Positions 9,319-17,760 of a stretch of DNA of 37,442 nt are shown here, piece by piece. This stretch comes from an uncultured Desulfovibrio sp. Lineage in GTDB: Bacteria > Desulfobacterota > Desulfovibrionia > Desulfovibrionales > Desulfovibrionaceae. Every line of letters starts with the position of its first letter. Within the stretch, counting starts at the first letter, position 1. The notes under the pieces are model-generated. The model was not told the DNA's origin. It worked only from the letters and a program-made list of their open reading frames with translations, and ran no database searches. The position numbers and the translations under genes were made by a program. The stretch lies in contig NZ_CALUYG010000027.1 of assembly GCF_944324935.1 (NCBI RefSeq), positions 1 to 37,442 of the forward strand, written 5' to 3'.

Positions 9319-9347
9319 TCAATAGATTTTTTGCTATAATCTATTGA
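9319..9347. repeat. 10-bp inverted repeat containing a TATAAT box
   Basis: TCAATAGATT and AATCTATTGA are perfect arms around a 9-nt loop, and a TATAAT hexamer (9335-9340) sits across the right arm. It may be an operator-promoter at the edge of the AT-rich cassette; the -35 is poor. The remainder of 9172-9574 is non-coding and AT-rich. Confidence 0.4.
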
Positions 9348-9574
9348 TATGTTTTGAATAAAAATATCTTTATAAAAATGCACGGTAATTGCCCAAAAGG
9401 AATGGAAGAGTACCGGGCGGTATTGTACCATTTCGGACAAAGTGAGAGCAAGCACGAAAGGGGGAAGTGCGTCCCCTTGTTTGTTTTTTGATAAAAATAA
9501 ATAATTTCAGTGTGATATGTTCTTGCAACAATGCTTTGAATCAAATATGCCATATTTAAACAAGGGGTGTAGTC

Positions 9575-10057
9575 ATGTCTGGAAAGCCTGTTGCACGCGC
9601 TGGAGATAGCGGCAGTCACGGTGGAGCTATTATTGATGGTAGTCTGAACATAAGGGCAAATGATCGTCCGATTGCCCTTGTTGGTAGTACTTATAACTGT
9701 CCGGTACATGGGCCAAATCTCATTATAACAGGTGAACAATCTGTTTTTGGCAATGAATTTCTTGTAGCGCCTGTTGGTTCAAAAACTGCATATGGAGCAG
9801 AGATTGCGTCTGGTTCTCCTGATGTATTCATTGGAATCCATGAAAATCATGAAATGGCATATGAAGATAATGTAAACGAAGAATATGACGAGCAAATTGT
9901 TGCAATAGATAGTATAAGTGGTGAACCTATTAGTTATTATCCTTTTTTTATAGAAACAGAAGAAGGTGTAATTTATAAAGGGAGAACTGATGATAACGGA
10001 AAAAACTCCACGGGTGCAAGCAAGTTTTTTGCAAATATTAACAGTTTATTGGGATGA
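9575..10057 (+). CDS. PAAR-domain T6SS spike-tip protein with C-terminal extension
   Basis: 160 residues. Residues about 4-88 form a PAAR domain: ARAGDSGSHGGAIIDGS, then STYNCPVHGPNLIITGE, then VAPVGSKTAYGAEIASGS, with the zinc-binding His/Cys positions in GSHGG and CPVHG. PAAR proteins cap the VgrG spike of type VI secretion systems and carry effectors. The C-terminal 70 residues (from about YDEQIVAIDSISGEPISYY to GRTDDNGKNSTG) resemble the Ig/transthyretin-like adaptor found between spike proteins and their toxins. The ATG has AAGGGG upstream. The gene is much more AT-rich than the flanking uvrC and porin, indicating transfer. Its stop overlaps a short ORF leading to the Tae4-type gene. No other T6SS structural gene is in the window. 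Confidence 0.88.
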   Translation: MSGKPVARAGDSGSHGGAIIDGSLNIRANDRPIALVGSTYNCPVHGPNLIITGEQSVFGNEFLVAPVGSKTAYGAEIASGSPDVFIGIHENHEMAYEDNVNEEYDEQIVAIDSISGEPISYYPFFIETEEGVIYKGRTDDNGKNSTGASKFFANINSLLG

Positions 10058-10220
10058 AGATGCTATTCTTAGGTGGGATGAATAAAATATATTTGCTAAT
10101 TTTATATTTTTAAGCTTGCTGTTGCTTTTCTATGGTGACTTGCTGTCTGTATTCAAGAAAAAAGGGCAGTTGAATTTTACAAAGAATTGGAGAAACAGTT
10201 ATGCCAGACAGACCAAGTAA
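10054..10220 (+). pseudogene. possible small membrane protein gene, frame-broken
   Basis: An ATG overlapping the PAAR stop (ATGA) opens a 19-codon frame ending at 10113, beginning MKMLFLGGMNKIYLLILYF. If one nucleotide is re-read or added in the T5 run at 10107-10111, the frame continues through a second hydrophobic stretch (LSLLLLFYGDLLSVF) and a basic tail to a stop at 10218-10220, just inside the next gene. The resulting 55-residue product would be a small membrane protein tightly coupled at both ends. The frame change could be a mutation, a sequencing error or a recoding site. AT-rich DNA often yields hydrophobic translations by chance, so confidence is limited. Confidence 0.35.
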
Positions 10221-10785
10221 AGCAAAAACTAACACTACCCCTCAGTCAAAGAAAAATGAATCCTTAAATATAATTACTTTTGCGAAGCTCAGAGCTGCAT
10301 ATCCTTCTTCTCCACCATGTGATACAGACGCTTTCCCAGATCAATGTGCAATAAAAGTCTCGACCGCTTTGCGAGGTGCTGGAGCTTCACTAAAGTCTTT
10401 TAAAGGTGCTTGCTGTTGGCAACCAGAGCATAAAGGAATGAAACATGTCTTGCGAGCCGAAGAATTAGCTAACTGGCTTAAGAAACGCTATCTTGCAAAT
10501 TGGCCAAATCCAGTTGATATTACAGGAAAAGACTGGAAAGCGAAAATTGAAAATAAAGCAGGAGTAATTTTCTTTAAAGACTATTGGCTACGCAAGTGGG
10601 AAAAATTCCCCACTGGCGATCATATTGACTTATGGGATAAAGATGAACTGACATCAGGTGGGATCGCGGGTATTTTACGTTTTTGGCTTGGAATAGATAA
10701 ATTAGATGTATCATGGCTCCATGAAGAATGGGTATATTCCAATCTGGGAGATTCTAAACAAATATTGTTTTGGGAAAGCAAATGA
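10201..10785 (+). CDS. tae4: type VI secretion amidase effector, Tae4 family
   Basis: 194 residues with the Tae4 papain-like amidase pattern. The nucleophile is Cys49 in FPDQCAIKVSTALRGAG. A Cys-rich and HVLRAEELANWLK segment follows, then GVIFFKDYW and the catalytic His141 with Asp143 in TGDHIDLW. Tae4 enzymes are injected into the periplasm of rival Gram-negative cells and cut the gamma-D-glutamyl-diaminopimelate bond of peptidoglycan. There is no signal peptide, as expected for a T6SS cargo. A GGAG ribosome site lies upstream of ATG 10201. It follows the PAAR gene and overlaps the next gene by ATGA, the usual delivery-effector-immunity order. The C-terminal 40 residues (after about GILRFWLG) are less familiar. 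Confidence 0.9.
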   Translation: MPDRPSKAKTNTTPQSKKNESLNIITFAKLRAAYPSSPPCDTDAFPDQCAIKVSTALRGAGASLKSFKGACCWQPEHKGMKHVLRAEELANWLKKRYLANWPNPVDITGKDWKAKIENKAGVIFFKDYWLRKWEKFPTGDHIDLWDKDELTSGGIAGILRFWLGIDKLDVSWLHEEWVYSNLGDSKQILFWESK

Positions 10786-11123
10786 AGAGAATTGTACGAA
10801 AATTGATGAGGATTGTACTAAAATTGGGTGCTTTTTTGATATGTGTGTTTATATTTTTTATAATATTCACCCGTTCGCTTTTTCCCACTCCTGCAGAAGG
10901 TGAAGATACAGTGAATGCTCTATTTGGTTGGATGTTTGTATGTGTTATTTTATCTATTGTTTGTTCTGTAATTGCTGTGCAAAAACTATCCAATATGAAG
11001 GAGTTTTTATGTAGAATGATATGTATTGTTTTTATTGTATTGATAGTAACTGCAAGCATGTTTTTATATCATTGTTATACATGGCATTGCTCTATAATGG
11101 ATTGCTTTCAGGAAATATGGTAA
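10782..11123 (+). CDS. small polytopic membrane protein, putative immunity protein
   Basis: 113 residues starting at the ATG that overlaps the tae4 stop. A basic N-terminus (MKRIVRKLMRIV) precedes three predicted membrane helices: about 13-30 (LGAFLICVFIFFIIF), 46-66 (LFGWMFVCVILSIVCSVIAV) and 78-97 (MICIVFIVLIVTASMFLYH). Position directly after the amidase gene with a 4-nt overlap makes it the natural immunity candidate. The known Tae4 partner Tai4 is a soluble periplasmic protein with a signal peptide, which this is not. It may act differently, or immunity may lie elsewhere. No family was recognised. Confidence 0.6.
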   Translation: MKRIVRKLMRIVLKLGAFLICVFIFFIIFTRSLFPTPAEGEDTVNALFGWMFVCVILSIVCSVIAVQKLSNMKEFLCRMICIVFIVLIVTASMFLYHCYTWHCSIMDCFQEIW

Positions 11124-11490
11124 TTTTAGGAGGTGATAAAAAGTCCTTATCTGAGAGAGTGTCAATGTCAAGAGAGTTCTTTTGGAAATATTTATTTTTA
11201 CATAAGTTTTGTTGTATTATATCAATTTTTTAGAATGCCTGCTTCACACATGCCATTTTACTGAGAAGCCTTTGTGGATGATTTCATTCTAAATGGAATA
11301 GAGTGTTTTCTTTTGAAAAAGGGAAAACGCGAGGCGGCGGCACAGCGCTGTCCGGCCGAAACCAGGCAGAAAGGCCGTGTTTTTCCGCGAAACGACAGAC
11401 CGCATGATTTGAAGCGTAAAGCGTTTCAAGCTGAAAATACTCAAGAGCGGCAGAGATGCCGGCCGCCCGAGCTGGCCAGGCGGTATGCGA
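11124..11490. other. intergenic end of the AT-rich cassette
   Basis: No convincing gene. A 38-codon frame starting at ATG 11118 with an internal AGGAGG has no recognisable content. GC content rises abruptly near 11330, inside the dispersed repeat that starts at 11299, which marks the right edge of the acquired segment. Confidence 0.5.
11299..11450 (+). repeat. dispersed intergenic repeat, copy A
   Basis: About 150 bp that align with 34622-34776: both begin TAGAG, contain an identical 20-mer (11329-11348 and 34653-34672), then share a GCC..TTTTTCCGC block, an ACAGACCG or ACAGGCCG block and GCGTTTCA.GCTGAAAA. It is non-coding in all frames. Confidence 0.75.
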
Positions 11491-11512
11491 AGGGCCCGCC
11501 GAAGCGGGCCCT
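11491..11512 (-). terminator. hairpin downstream of the porin gene
   Basis: AGGGCCCGC and GCGGGCCCT form a perfect 9-bp stem around CGAA. A second 8-bp hairpin (11530-11550) lies closer to the porin stop. Neither has a T-run on the minus strand, so termination is likely but not classical. Confidence 0.45.
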
Positions 11513-11558
11513 CGCTGGACAGACATCAGGCCGTCGAAAGCATCGACGGCGGATGCGC

Positions 11559-13070
11559 CTAGAAGCTGTAGACGTAGCAGAGGTTGAAGTTCCACGCGTC
11601 GCGCACGGTGTCATCCTTGCCGTTCATAAGGCTGTGACCCCAGACGTTGCGGGATTTGTCGAGCCACATGGCGATATAGGAAGCTTCGAAGACCATTTCC
11701 AGGTTTTCGTAGATCTTGTAGGAGTTGACCAGGCCGATTTCCAGCGCATAGTCATCGGTGGTCAGGTACATGCTGTCCTTGCCGATGAGGCTGCCGTTGG
11801 CGGCCGTATTGTAGTCATTGACCAGCACTTTGGCCATGTGGGGGCTGTTGGTGCCGCCCATGAAGTTCACATAGAGGCACTGCTTGAGGTCTTCCACAAA
11901 GCTCACGTCCTTGGCGCGGATACCCACGCCCCAGGTGCCGGTCATGCCGTAGCCGATGGTGCTTTCACGCGCCAGATAGGGGTTGCCGTTGAAGGCGTAG
12001 CGGGAAAAGGCGTTGTTGGTGTTGTTGACGCTCACGAAGGGCATGCGCTCGGAACCGTTGCCCGTGTTGTCGTCGTCACCGGAACCGTACCAGCCGTAGA
12101 TGCCAGGGGTCACCCAGTCCATCTTGTATTCCACCAGCAGCGAAGCCAGCCAGCCGGCGCGGTTGGCCGAGCTGTCGTCGTAGGACACGGAACCGTAGTT
12201 GAAGTCGAAGGCGATGCGGAAGGGATCGAAGGCCACGATGTCGCCGGTGATGCCCGCCCACACGGCATTGCCGTAGCCGGTGAGCTTTTCGTGATGCGTC
12301 CCGCCGCCGATGGGGTACATGCCCGCCCTGTAATAGGCGTTGGATGTTCCGGCATTGTTTCTGCTGATGGAGTAGTAATCGTCGCGGCCGTTACGGAAGG
12401 CGTTGGGGCCGATCATGCCGTACATGGCCCAGGGGGTCACTTTCACGCCGTCGAAGGTCAGGGGCAGGGCAAGGGCGAACAGATCCACATTGTCCATGTA
12501 GTTCTGGTGGTAGTTCGGGTTGCCGTCACGGGTCCAGCCGCTGTAGTTGTCGTTCATGGGACGCGCCCACAGAGCGGTCAGGGCCACATTGTCATTGAAT
12601 TTGTAGGAGGCGGTGATGCCGGCCACGTCGTCATTGAAGACCTGGCTGCCGGTGGTGAAGCTGGGCAGGGCCATGCCCTGGATGCCCATGCGGAGCTTCA
12701 GGTCGGTCTGGGGGACAAGCCAGTCGATGTAGGCTTGCTTGATCTCGATGACGCTGGTGCCGTCAGCGCCCAGTGCGGCGCCGTTGTCGTTCTTGCCCCA
12801 GCGCTGGTCGCCAAGTTCGAAATACAGCGTTCCGGAGAGGCTTTCGGAAGCCACGGCATCCAGCTGGACGCGGAAGCGCTGTTCGACTTCGAACTCGTCT
12901 TCCTTGCCGTTATAGCCCGTCTGGCCGTTGCCGCCGGTAAAGTTGCCGTTCTGGCCGTAGTCCGCGCTCACAATCCACTGGCCTTTGGCCTTGAAGTCGA
13001 TGGCGTTGGCCGTGCTCAACCCCCCGAGCAGCATGCCGGCCGCCATGAAAAGCGTCACGATCTTTTTCAT
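11559..13070 (-). CDS. outer-membrane porin of the Desulfovibrio type
   Basis: 503 residues. A Sec signal peptide (MKKIVTLFMAAGMLLGG) ends at an STANA cleavage site. The mature part alternates polar and aromatic residues as in a beta-barrel: FEVEQRFRVQLDAVASESLSG, TLYFELGDQRWG, LRMGIQGMALPSF. It ends in a strand with a terminal Phe (YVYSF), the usual outer-membrane insertion signal. It resembles the abundant homotrimeric porins of Desulfovibrio, which admit small solutes; the substrate is unknown. The start has a strong GAGGAGG ribosome site, fitting high expression. A sigma-70-like promoter sits 47-75 nt upstream. It stands alone between the AT-rich cassette and trpB. Confidence 0.92.
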   Translation of the reverse strand: MKKIVTLFMAAGMLLGGLSTANAIDFKAKGQWIVSADYGQNGNFTGGNGQTGYNGKEDEFEVEQRFRVQLDAVASESLSGTLYFELGDQRWGKNDNGAALGADGTSVIEIKQAYIDWLVPQTDLKLRMGIQGMALPSFTTGSQVFNDDVAGITASYKFNDNVALTALWARPMNDNYSGWTRDGNPNYHQNYMDNVDLFALALPLTFDGVKVTPWAMYGMIGPNAFRNGRDDYYSISRNNAGTSNAYYRAGMYPIGGGTHHEKLTGYGNAVWAGITGDIVAFDPFRIAFDFNYGSVSYDDSSANRAGWLASLLVEYKMDWVTPGIYGWYGSGDDDNTGNGSERMPFVSVNNTNNAFSRYAFNGNPYLARESTIGYGMTGTWGVGIRAKDVSFVEDLKQCLYVNFMGGTNSPHMAKVLVNDYNTAANGSLIGKDSMYLTTDDYALEIGLVNSYKIYENLEMVFEASYIAMWLDKSRNVWGHSLMNGKDDTVRDAWNFNLCYVYSF

Positions 13071-13116
13071 GTGTTTCCTCCTCTGCGAGAAACATGGTCA
13101 TAAAAGCGCCTGCAAA

Positions 13117-13145
13117 AACATAGGATTTTGTTGGATGACTGGCAA
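13117..13145 (-). promoter_or_regulatory. sigma-70-type promoter of the porin gene
   Basis: On the minus strand TTGCCA and TATGTT are separated by 17 nt. Just upstream, AGTAAAA and TTTTACT half-sites (about 13145-13171) form an inverted repeat that could bind a regulator. Confidence 0.55.
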
Positions 13146-13240
13146 GTAAAATGGTAAAAGAATTTTTACTGCAAGAAAATCTCGGCAAGGCGCGGGGCGG
13201 GCGGGAGGCAAGGCATGGCGGGCGCCGTCGCGCCTGCCGG

Positions 13241-13285
13241 AAAAACGCCAGGGGACAGGCACGTCATGAATCGCCTGTCCCCTGG
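13241..13285 (-). terminator. rho-independent terminator of trpB
   Basis: A perfect 13-bp stem (arms 13248-13260 and 13273-13285, loop 12 nt) is followed on the minus strand by CG and TTTTT. It begins 23 nt after the trpB stop. Confidence 0.85.
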
Positions 13286-13307
13286 AAGCGGATAGCGCCG
13301 CAGCGGG

Positions 13308-14528
<1,221 letters not shown>

Positions 14529-14733
14529 GGTATCTCCTTGGAAAAAATCTGGCCGGCGGTGCGGCCCAATCAGAAAAAATGCCCCTTTTGGCCGCAGGCG
14601 TCAAGGCGGTTCGTCGCCTGCCGCCCCGGCTGGCGGCTGCGAGAAGCGGTTGTGGACTGGGGAAAAGTCGTCTATGGTGGCCCCTCCCGCGCACATCCCG
14701 TGTCCGGGAGGGTTTTTCGGCTTTGGAGGCGGC

Positions 14734-15537
14734 ATGCTGGAAGAAAAATATACAGGCGACGGCAAGGTGCTGCTGCTGGCCGGCGGCGGCAGGATATTCA
14801 CCGATATCGCGGCGCGCTTCGTCCGCAGCGAGCGCAGCCTGGACGACATCGCGGCCTCGCCCTATTCGCGGCAGATCGTGGAGAATATCCTGTCCAGCGG
14901 GCACAGGGCGGCACTGGAGTTCGATTTTTTCCTCTTCGGCGTGGAGGGCTATTCGCGCGTGACCGAAGTGCAGCTCGTGCGTAAGCGCATGGCCTCCTAC
15001 CTGATCAAGTCGGGCCGGGCCGAACTCAACGGCAAACGCCGCTACTCCGTGGTGTACCCGCGCTCCGTCCGCGATTTTTCGGCACAGCTCACCCTGCCCG
15101 ACGGCCACACGGCCTCCCTGAGCGGACACGACCTGGCCGACCTCTCCCGCCAGTGGTACGAAGCCGGGCTGGACGCCGGCCTCCCGGAAGAAGATCTGCG
15201 CTACCTCAAACCCCAGGCCACGGAATTCAAGGCCATCATCGGCATGAACGCCCATGCCCTGCTGGACTGGTTCGCCATCCGCTGCTGCCGCAACGCCCAG
15301 CACGAGATCCGCCACCTGGCCGGTCAGATGCTGCGCCTCTGCCGCGAAGCCGCCCCCGATCTTTTCCGGGGCGCCGGGCCGAGCTGCGTCCAGCTCGGCT
15401 ACTGCCCCGAAAACCGACTTCAGCACCCGCGCTGCCGGGGCCGCGTCCTGACCCGGGACAAGGCGATGGAGATCCTGCGCGCACACGGCGGTCAGCCGTC
15501 AGGCGATCTCATGGATGCCGACGCCGAAGGCGATTAG
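14734..15537 (+). CDS. thyX: flavin-dependent thymidylate synthase-like protein (ThyX family)
   Basis: 267 residues. ThyX converts dUMP to dTMP with FAD and methylenetetrahydrofolate. Family features are the N-terminal EFDFFLFGVEGYSR strand-helix, a degenerate RHR-type signature (RKRMASYLIKSG followed by GKRRYSVV), and the C-terminal helical block NAHALLDWFAIRCCRNAQHEIRHLA followed by APDLFRGAGPSC and GYCPEN, as in long-type ThyX of anaerobes. The classical RHRxxSxNExSxRY is not intact: His is replaced by Lys and the Asn-Glu pair is absent. ATG 14734 has GGAGG 5 nt upstream. It is divergent from trpB and followed by a 50-bp palindrome. The family call is good; the reaction is less certain. 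Confidence 0.8.
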   Translation: MLEEKYTGDGKVLLLAGGGRIFTDIAARFVRSERSLDDIAASPYSRQIVENILSSGHRAALEFDFFLFGVEGYSRVTEVQLVRKRMASYLIKSGRAELNGKRRYSVVYPRSVRDFSAQLTLPDGHTASLSGHDLADLSRQWYEAGLDAGLPEEDLRYLKPQATEFKAIIGMNAHALLDWFAIRCCRNAQHEIRHLAGQMLRLCREAAPDLFRGAGPSCVQLGYCPENRLQHPRCRGRVLTRDKAMEILRAHGGQPSGDLMDADAEGD

Positions 15538-15560
15538 CTGAAACGGCTGTTCTTTTTTGC

Positions 15561-15610
15561 GGGGGAAAGGAAGGGGGCTTTTTTGCAAAAAAGCCCCCTT
15601 CCTTTCCCCC
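15561..15610. repeat. 50-bp perfect palindrome
   Basis: The 25-nt arm 15561-15585 is the exact reverse complement of 15586-15610, centred on a GC inside TTTTTTGCAAAAAA. It starts 23 nt after the thyX stop. It can form a 25-bp cruciform or a very stable RNA hairpin and may end transcription from either side, though no outer T-run is present. Confidence 0.95.
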
Positions 15611-15910
15611 CGCGCCCCCCATCCATCCCGCAAAAAACTCCTCCGGGGAGGATGACGAGACAGCGTGCCCCGCAGGTCGCCCCCCTGAGCGCAGGTCCCC
15701 CGGCGGCATACACTGGGAAAGGGACAGATCTGCCGCAAAAAGTCCCCCCTTTCCCCCGCATGACCACACAGCCCAGGGGTGGGCGAGGGGAAGTCCTTTT
15801 GCTGGGGGCGCATTGACCTCCCTGCCGGCAGTGGCTATGGTGGAGGCTGGTTCGGCGGCGTGCCGGAAGGCCGTCGCACTCTTTTCACCACGGCACCGAG
15901 GTTGCCGCGC
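15611..15910. other. intergenic stretch before the pseudouridine synthase
   Basis: Non-coding. It holds a partial copy of the palindrome sequence: CCGCAAAAAGTCCCCC with CTTTCCCCCGC (about 15728-15760) resembles the reverse complement of 15556-15568. No promoter is obvious. Confidence 0.4.
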
Positions 15911-16903
15911 ATGCCAGAAGATCCGCACGTCCCGCCGCCGTCCAGCGCGGCGGAAGCATCCCACATCTTTGCCGTACAGGCCGTGGAGAGCGGCCAGAAA
16001 CTCCTCCAGCTGCTGCAGCGGCGTCTGAATTTGCCACAGGGCTTGCTGCATCGCTGGATACGCACCGGACAGGTCCGGCTCAACGGCGGTCGGGCCAAGC
16101 CTTTTGCCATCGTGGCCGTGGGCGACATGATCCGACTGCCGCCCTTTGCCGGCAGTATGACGGGCCGCAGGAAGGCGGGCGCCGGTGTCGGCGTCAGCGG
16201 GGATCTGCCGCCGCTGGTAGGCAGGAGCGGCGACGTCTGGGCGTTCAACAAGCCTTCCGGCCTGCCGACCCAGCCCGGCACCGGGCATGAGGACAGCCTT
16301 GCCGGGCGTCTTGCCGCCCGGTATGCCGGTCAGCCGTATATTCCCACTCCCATACATCGTCTGGACAAGGACACCTCGGGCATCCTGCTGGTGGCGGGCA
16401 GTTTTGCCGCGCTCAGCGCCATGACGTCCGCTTTGCGGCGGCATGAGCTCCGCAAGGAATATCTTGCCTGGGTGGCGGGCCGCTGGCCGCATGACGGGGG
16501 CCGGCAGCTGACGCACTGGCTGTGCAAGGTGAACGCCGGAGCGGGCGAACGGATGCGCGTCAGCGATGCGCCCGGCGAAGGCGTGGAGGCCTCTTTGAGC
16601 GTCCTGCCGCTGCGGCGGGAGGCGGAGTGCAGTCTGTTGCTCGTGCGCCTGCATACGGGGCGCACGCATCAGATCCGCGCGCAGCTCGCCCATATGGGCC
16701 ATCCGGTACTGGGGGACGGCAAGTACGGTACGCCGGGGACGGCGCCGCGCCTCATGCTGCATGCGTTGCGGGTGAGCCTGCCGGATGGGGAGACCTTTGC
16801 CTGCCTGCCGGAATGGGGTCCGCCCTTTGCCGTGACCGCCATGCCGTCCCTGTCGGGAGAGCTTGCCCGTCTTCAGGGGGAGGAGGGCGACGGGCCGGCG
16901 TGA
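15911..16903 (+). CDS. RluA-family 23S rRNA pseudouridine synthase
   Basis: 330 residues. An S4-like RNA-binding domain at about 25-80 (KLLQLLQRRLNLPQGLLHRWIRTGQVRLNG) precedes the catalytic domain. The family signature HRLDKDTSG places the catalytic Asp at 152. Later blocks RKEYLAWVAG, LLLVRLHTGRTHQIRAQLAHMGHP and GDGKYG are all typical. It isomerises specific uridines of large-subunit rRNA. The S4 plus RluA arrangement fits RluC/RluD, but the target cannot be told from sequence. ATG 15911 is chosen because of a GAGG 9 nt upstream and the S4 domain soon after; the frame is open about 44 codons further. It converges on the coiled-coil gene, whose terminator lies 74 nt downstream. Confidence 0.92.
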   Translation: MPEDPHVPPPSSAAEASHIFAVQAVESGQKLLQLLQRRLNLPQGLLHRWIRTGQVRLNGGRAKPFAIVAVGDMIRLPPFAGSMTGRRKAGAGVGVSGDLPPLVGRSGDVWAFNKPSGLPTQPGTGHEDSLAGRLAARYAGQPYIPTPIHRLDKDTSGILLVAGSFAALSAMTSALRRHELRKEYLAWVAGRWPHDGGRQLTHWLCKVNAGAGERMRVSDAPGEGVEASLSVLPLRREAECSLLLVRLHTGRTHQIRAQLAHMGHPVLGDGKYGTPGTAPRLMLHALRVSLPDGETFACLPEWGPPFAVTAMPSLSGELARLQGEEGDGPA

Positions 16904-16976
16904 TACACCATGTCGCGAAGGGCCGATGCCGCGGCTGATTGGCGGAGACAGCGAGTCGTTGTCGTATGCTCTGGGT

Positions 16977-17014
16977 AAAAAAAGCGGAAGAGAACGGGGA
17001 GTTCTCTTCCGCTT
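16977..17014 (-). terminator. rho-independent terminator of the coiled-coil protein gene
   Basis: A perfect 14-bp stem (AAGCGGAAGAGAAC with GTTCTCTTCCGCTT, loop GGGGA) is followed on the minus strand by seven T. Confidence 0.9.
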
Positions 17015-17047
17015 CGTACCTCTGCAGCTGCGCGAAAGGGAAGGGAG

Positions 17048-17605
17048 TTAGGCGCGCAGGCTGGCAGTAAGCGAGGAGATCTGGGCTTCCAGGCTGGCAA
17101 GCTGCCCGTAGGCAGTGGTATCACCGGAAGCGAGAGTGGCGCTGAGCATGCTGACGCGGGACTGAAGCGCGGAGATCTGTTGACGGATGTTTTCCTGTTC
17201 AGCGCTGTCGTCCTCACTGCTGCTGTCGCCGCCCTGGCCGCCGTTACCGGCGCCTGACGCAGGCGCTGGGGCAGCGCCCTGGACCTGCTCGGCCGCAGGG
17301 GCGCTTTCCGTCGCCGCCTGGCTGGCGGAGGCGTCTTCCGCCTTGCCGGTAGCCGTGTAGCTCTGGGCCAGGCTCTGGAGCAGGGAGTCGCTGCCGTCTT
17401 CGGACTGCGTCGAGCTGACAAGCCCGCTGTACTGACCATAAGACTGGGCAAACAGCTGACGCGCCTGTTCGGAAATGGATACGCTGTCGCTGCTGGTGGA
17501 GGTGTCAGCGTTGTCGCTCTTACTGTAGTTGGAAAGAAGATTGTTGACGGAATTCGTGGTATCAAGAGACAAAATGCCGTTATTCTGCAACGCTGTAATA
17601 TCCAT
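17048..17605 (-). CDS. hypothetical Ser/Gln-rich protein with C-terminal coiled coil
   Basis: 185 residues, no signal peptide or membrane segment. The N-terminal third contains SDSVSISEQARQLFAQ, a DxVxISxxA pattern I associate with small flagellar or secretion-related proteins. The middle (about residues 85-130) is low-complexity Ala/Ser/Gly/Glu. The last 50 residues (ENIRQQISALQSRVSMLSA ... LASLEAQISSLTASL) have strong heptad spacing and should form a coiled coil, slightly like FlxA. A GAGGAG ribosome site precedes the ATG, a sigma-54-like promoter lies upstream and a strong terminator follows, so it is a single-gene unit. A flagellar or motility link is only inference. Confidence 0.6.
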   Translation of the reverse strand: MDITALQNNGILSLDTTNSVNNLLSNYSKSDNADTSTSSDSVSISEQARQLFAQSYGQYSGLVSSTQSEDGSDSLLQSLAQSYTATGKAEDASASQAATESAPAAEQVQGAAPAPASGAGNGGQGGDSSSEDDSAEQENIRQQISALQSRVSMLSATLASGDTTAYGQLASLEAQISSLTASLRA

Positions 17606-17660
17606 AACTTCTCCTCGGGGAAAATTTTTCCACGCGTTGATGTTTTCTGCATCACATCTA

Positions 17661-17675
17661 GCAATTCTGATGCCA
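17661..17675 (-). promoter_or_regulatory. sigma-54 (RpoN)-type promoter
   Basis: The minus strand reads TGGCAT-CAGAA-TTGC, with GG and GC in the required -24/-12 spacing. The predicted start of transcription is about 45 nt before the coiled-coil gene. No enhancer-binding site was identified. Confidence 0.7.
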
Positions 17676-17760
17676 TTTTGTGTAAAGGTAATTATTTCAG
17701 CGGGGAGAAAAAGGGGGCGGCAGATATGTCCGCTTTACAGGCTGCGGGGGCTGTGGCAGC

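Noticed and set aside
7183-9339. A 718-codon plus-strand frame opposite uvrC
   Set aside because: No domain or ribosome site; a by-product of GC-rich codon use in uvrC.
11118-11233. 38-residue frame after the putative immunity gene
   Set aside because: No ribosome site in front of the ATG, no recognisable content; probably decayed DNA at the edge of the cassette.
11274-13103. A 609-codon plus-strand frame opposite the porin gene
   Set aside because: Val/His/Gly-rich translation typical of an antisense shadow, and it runs through the repeat and hairpins.
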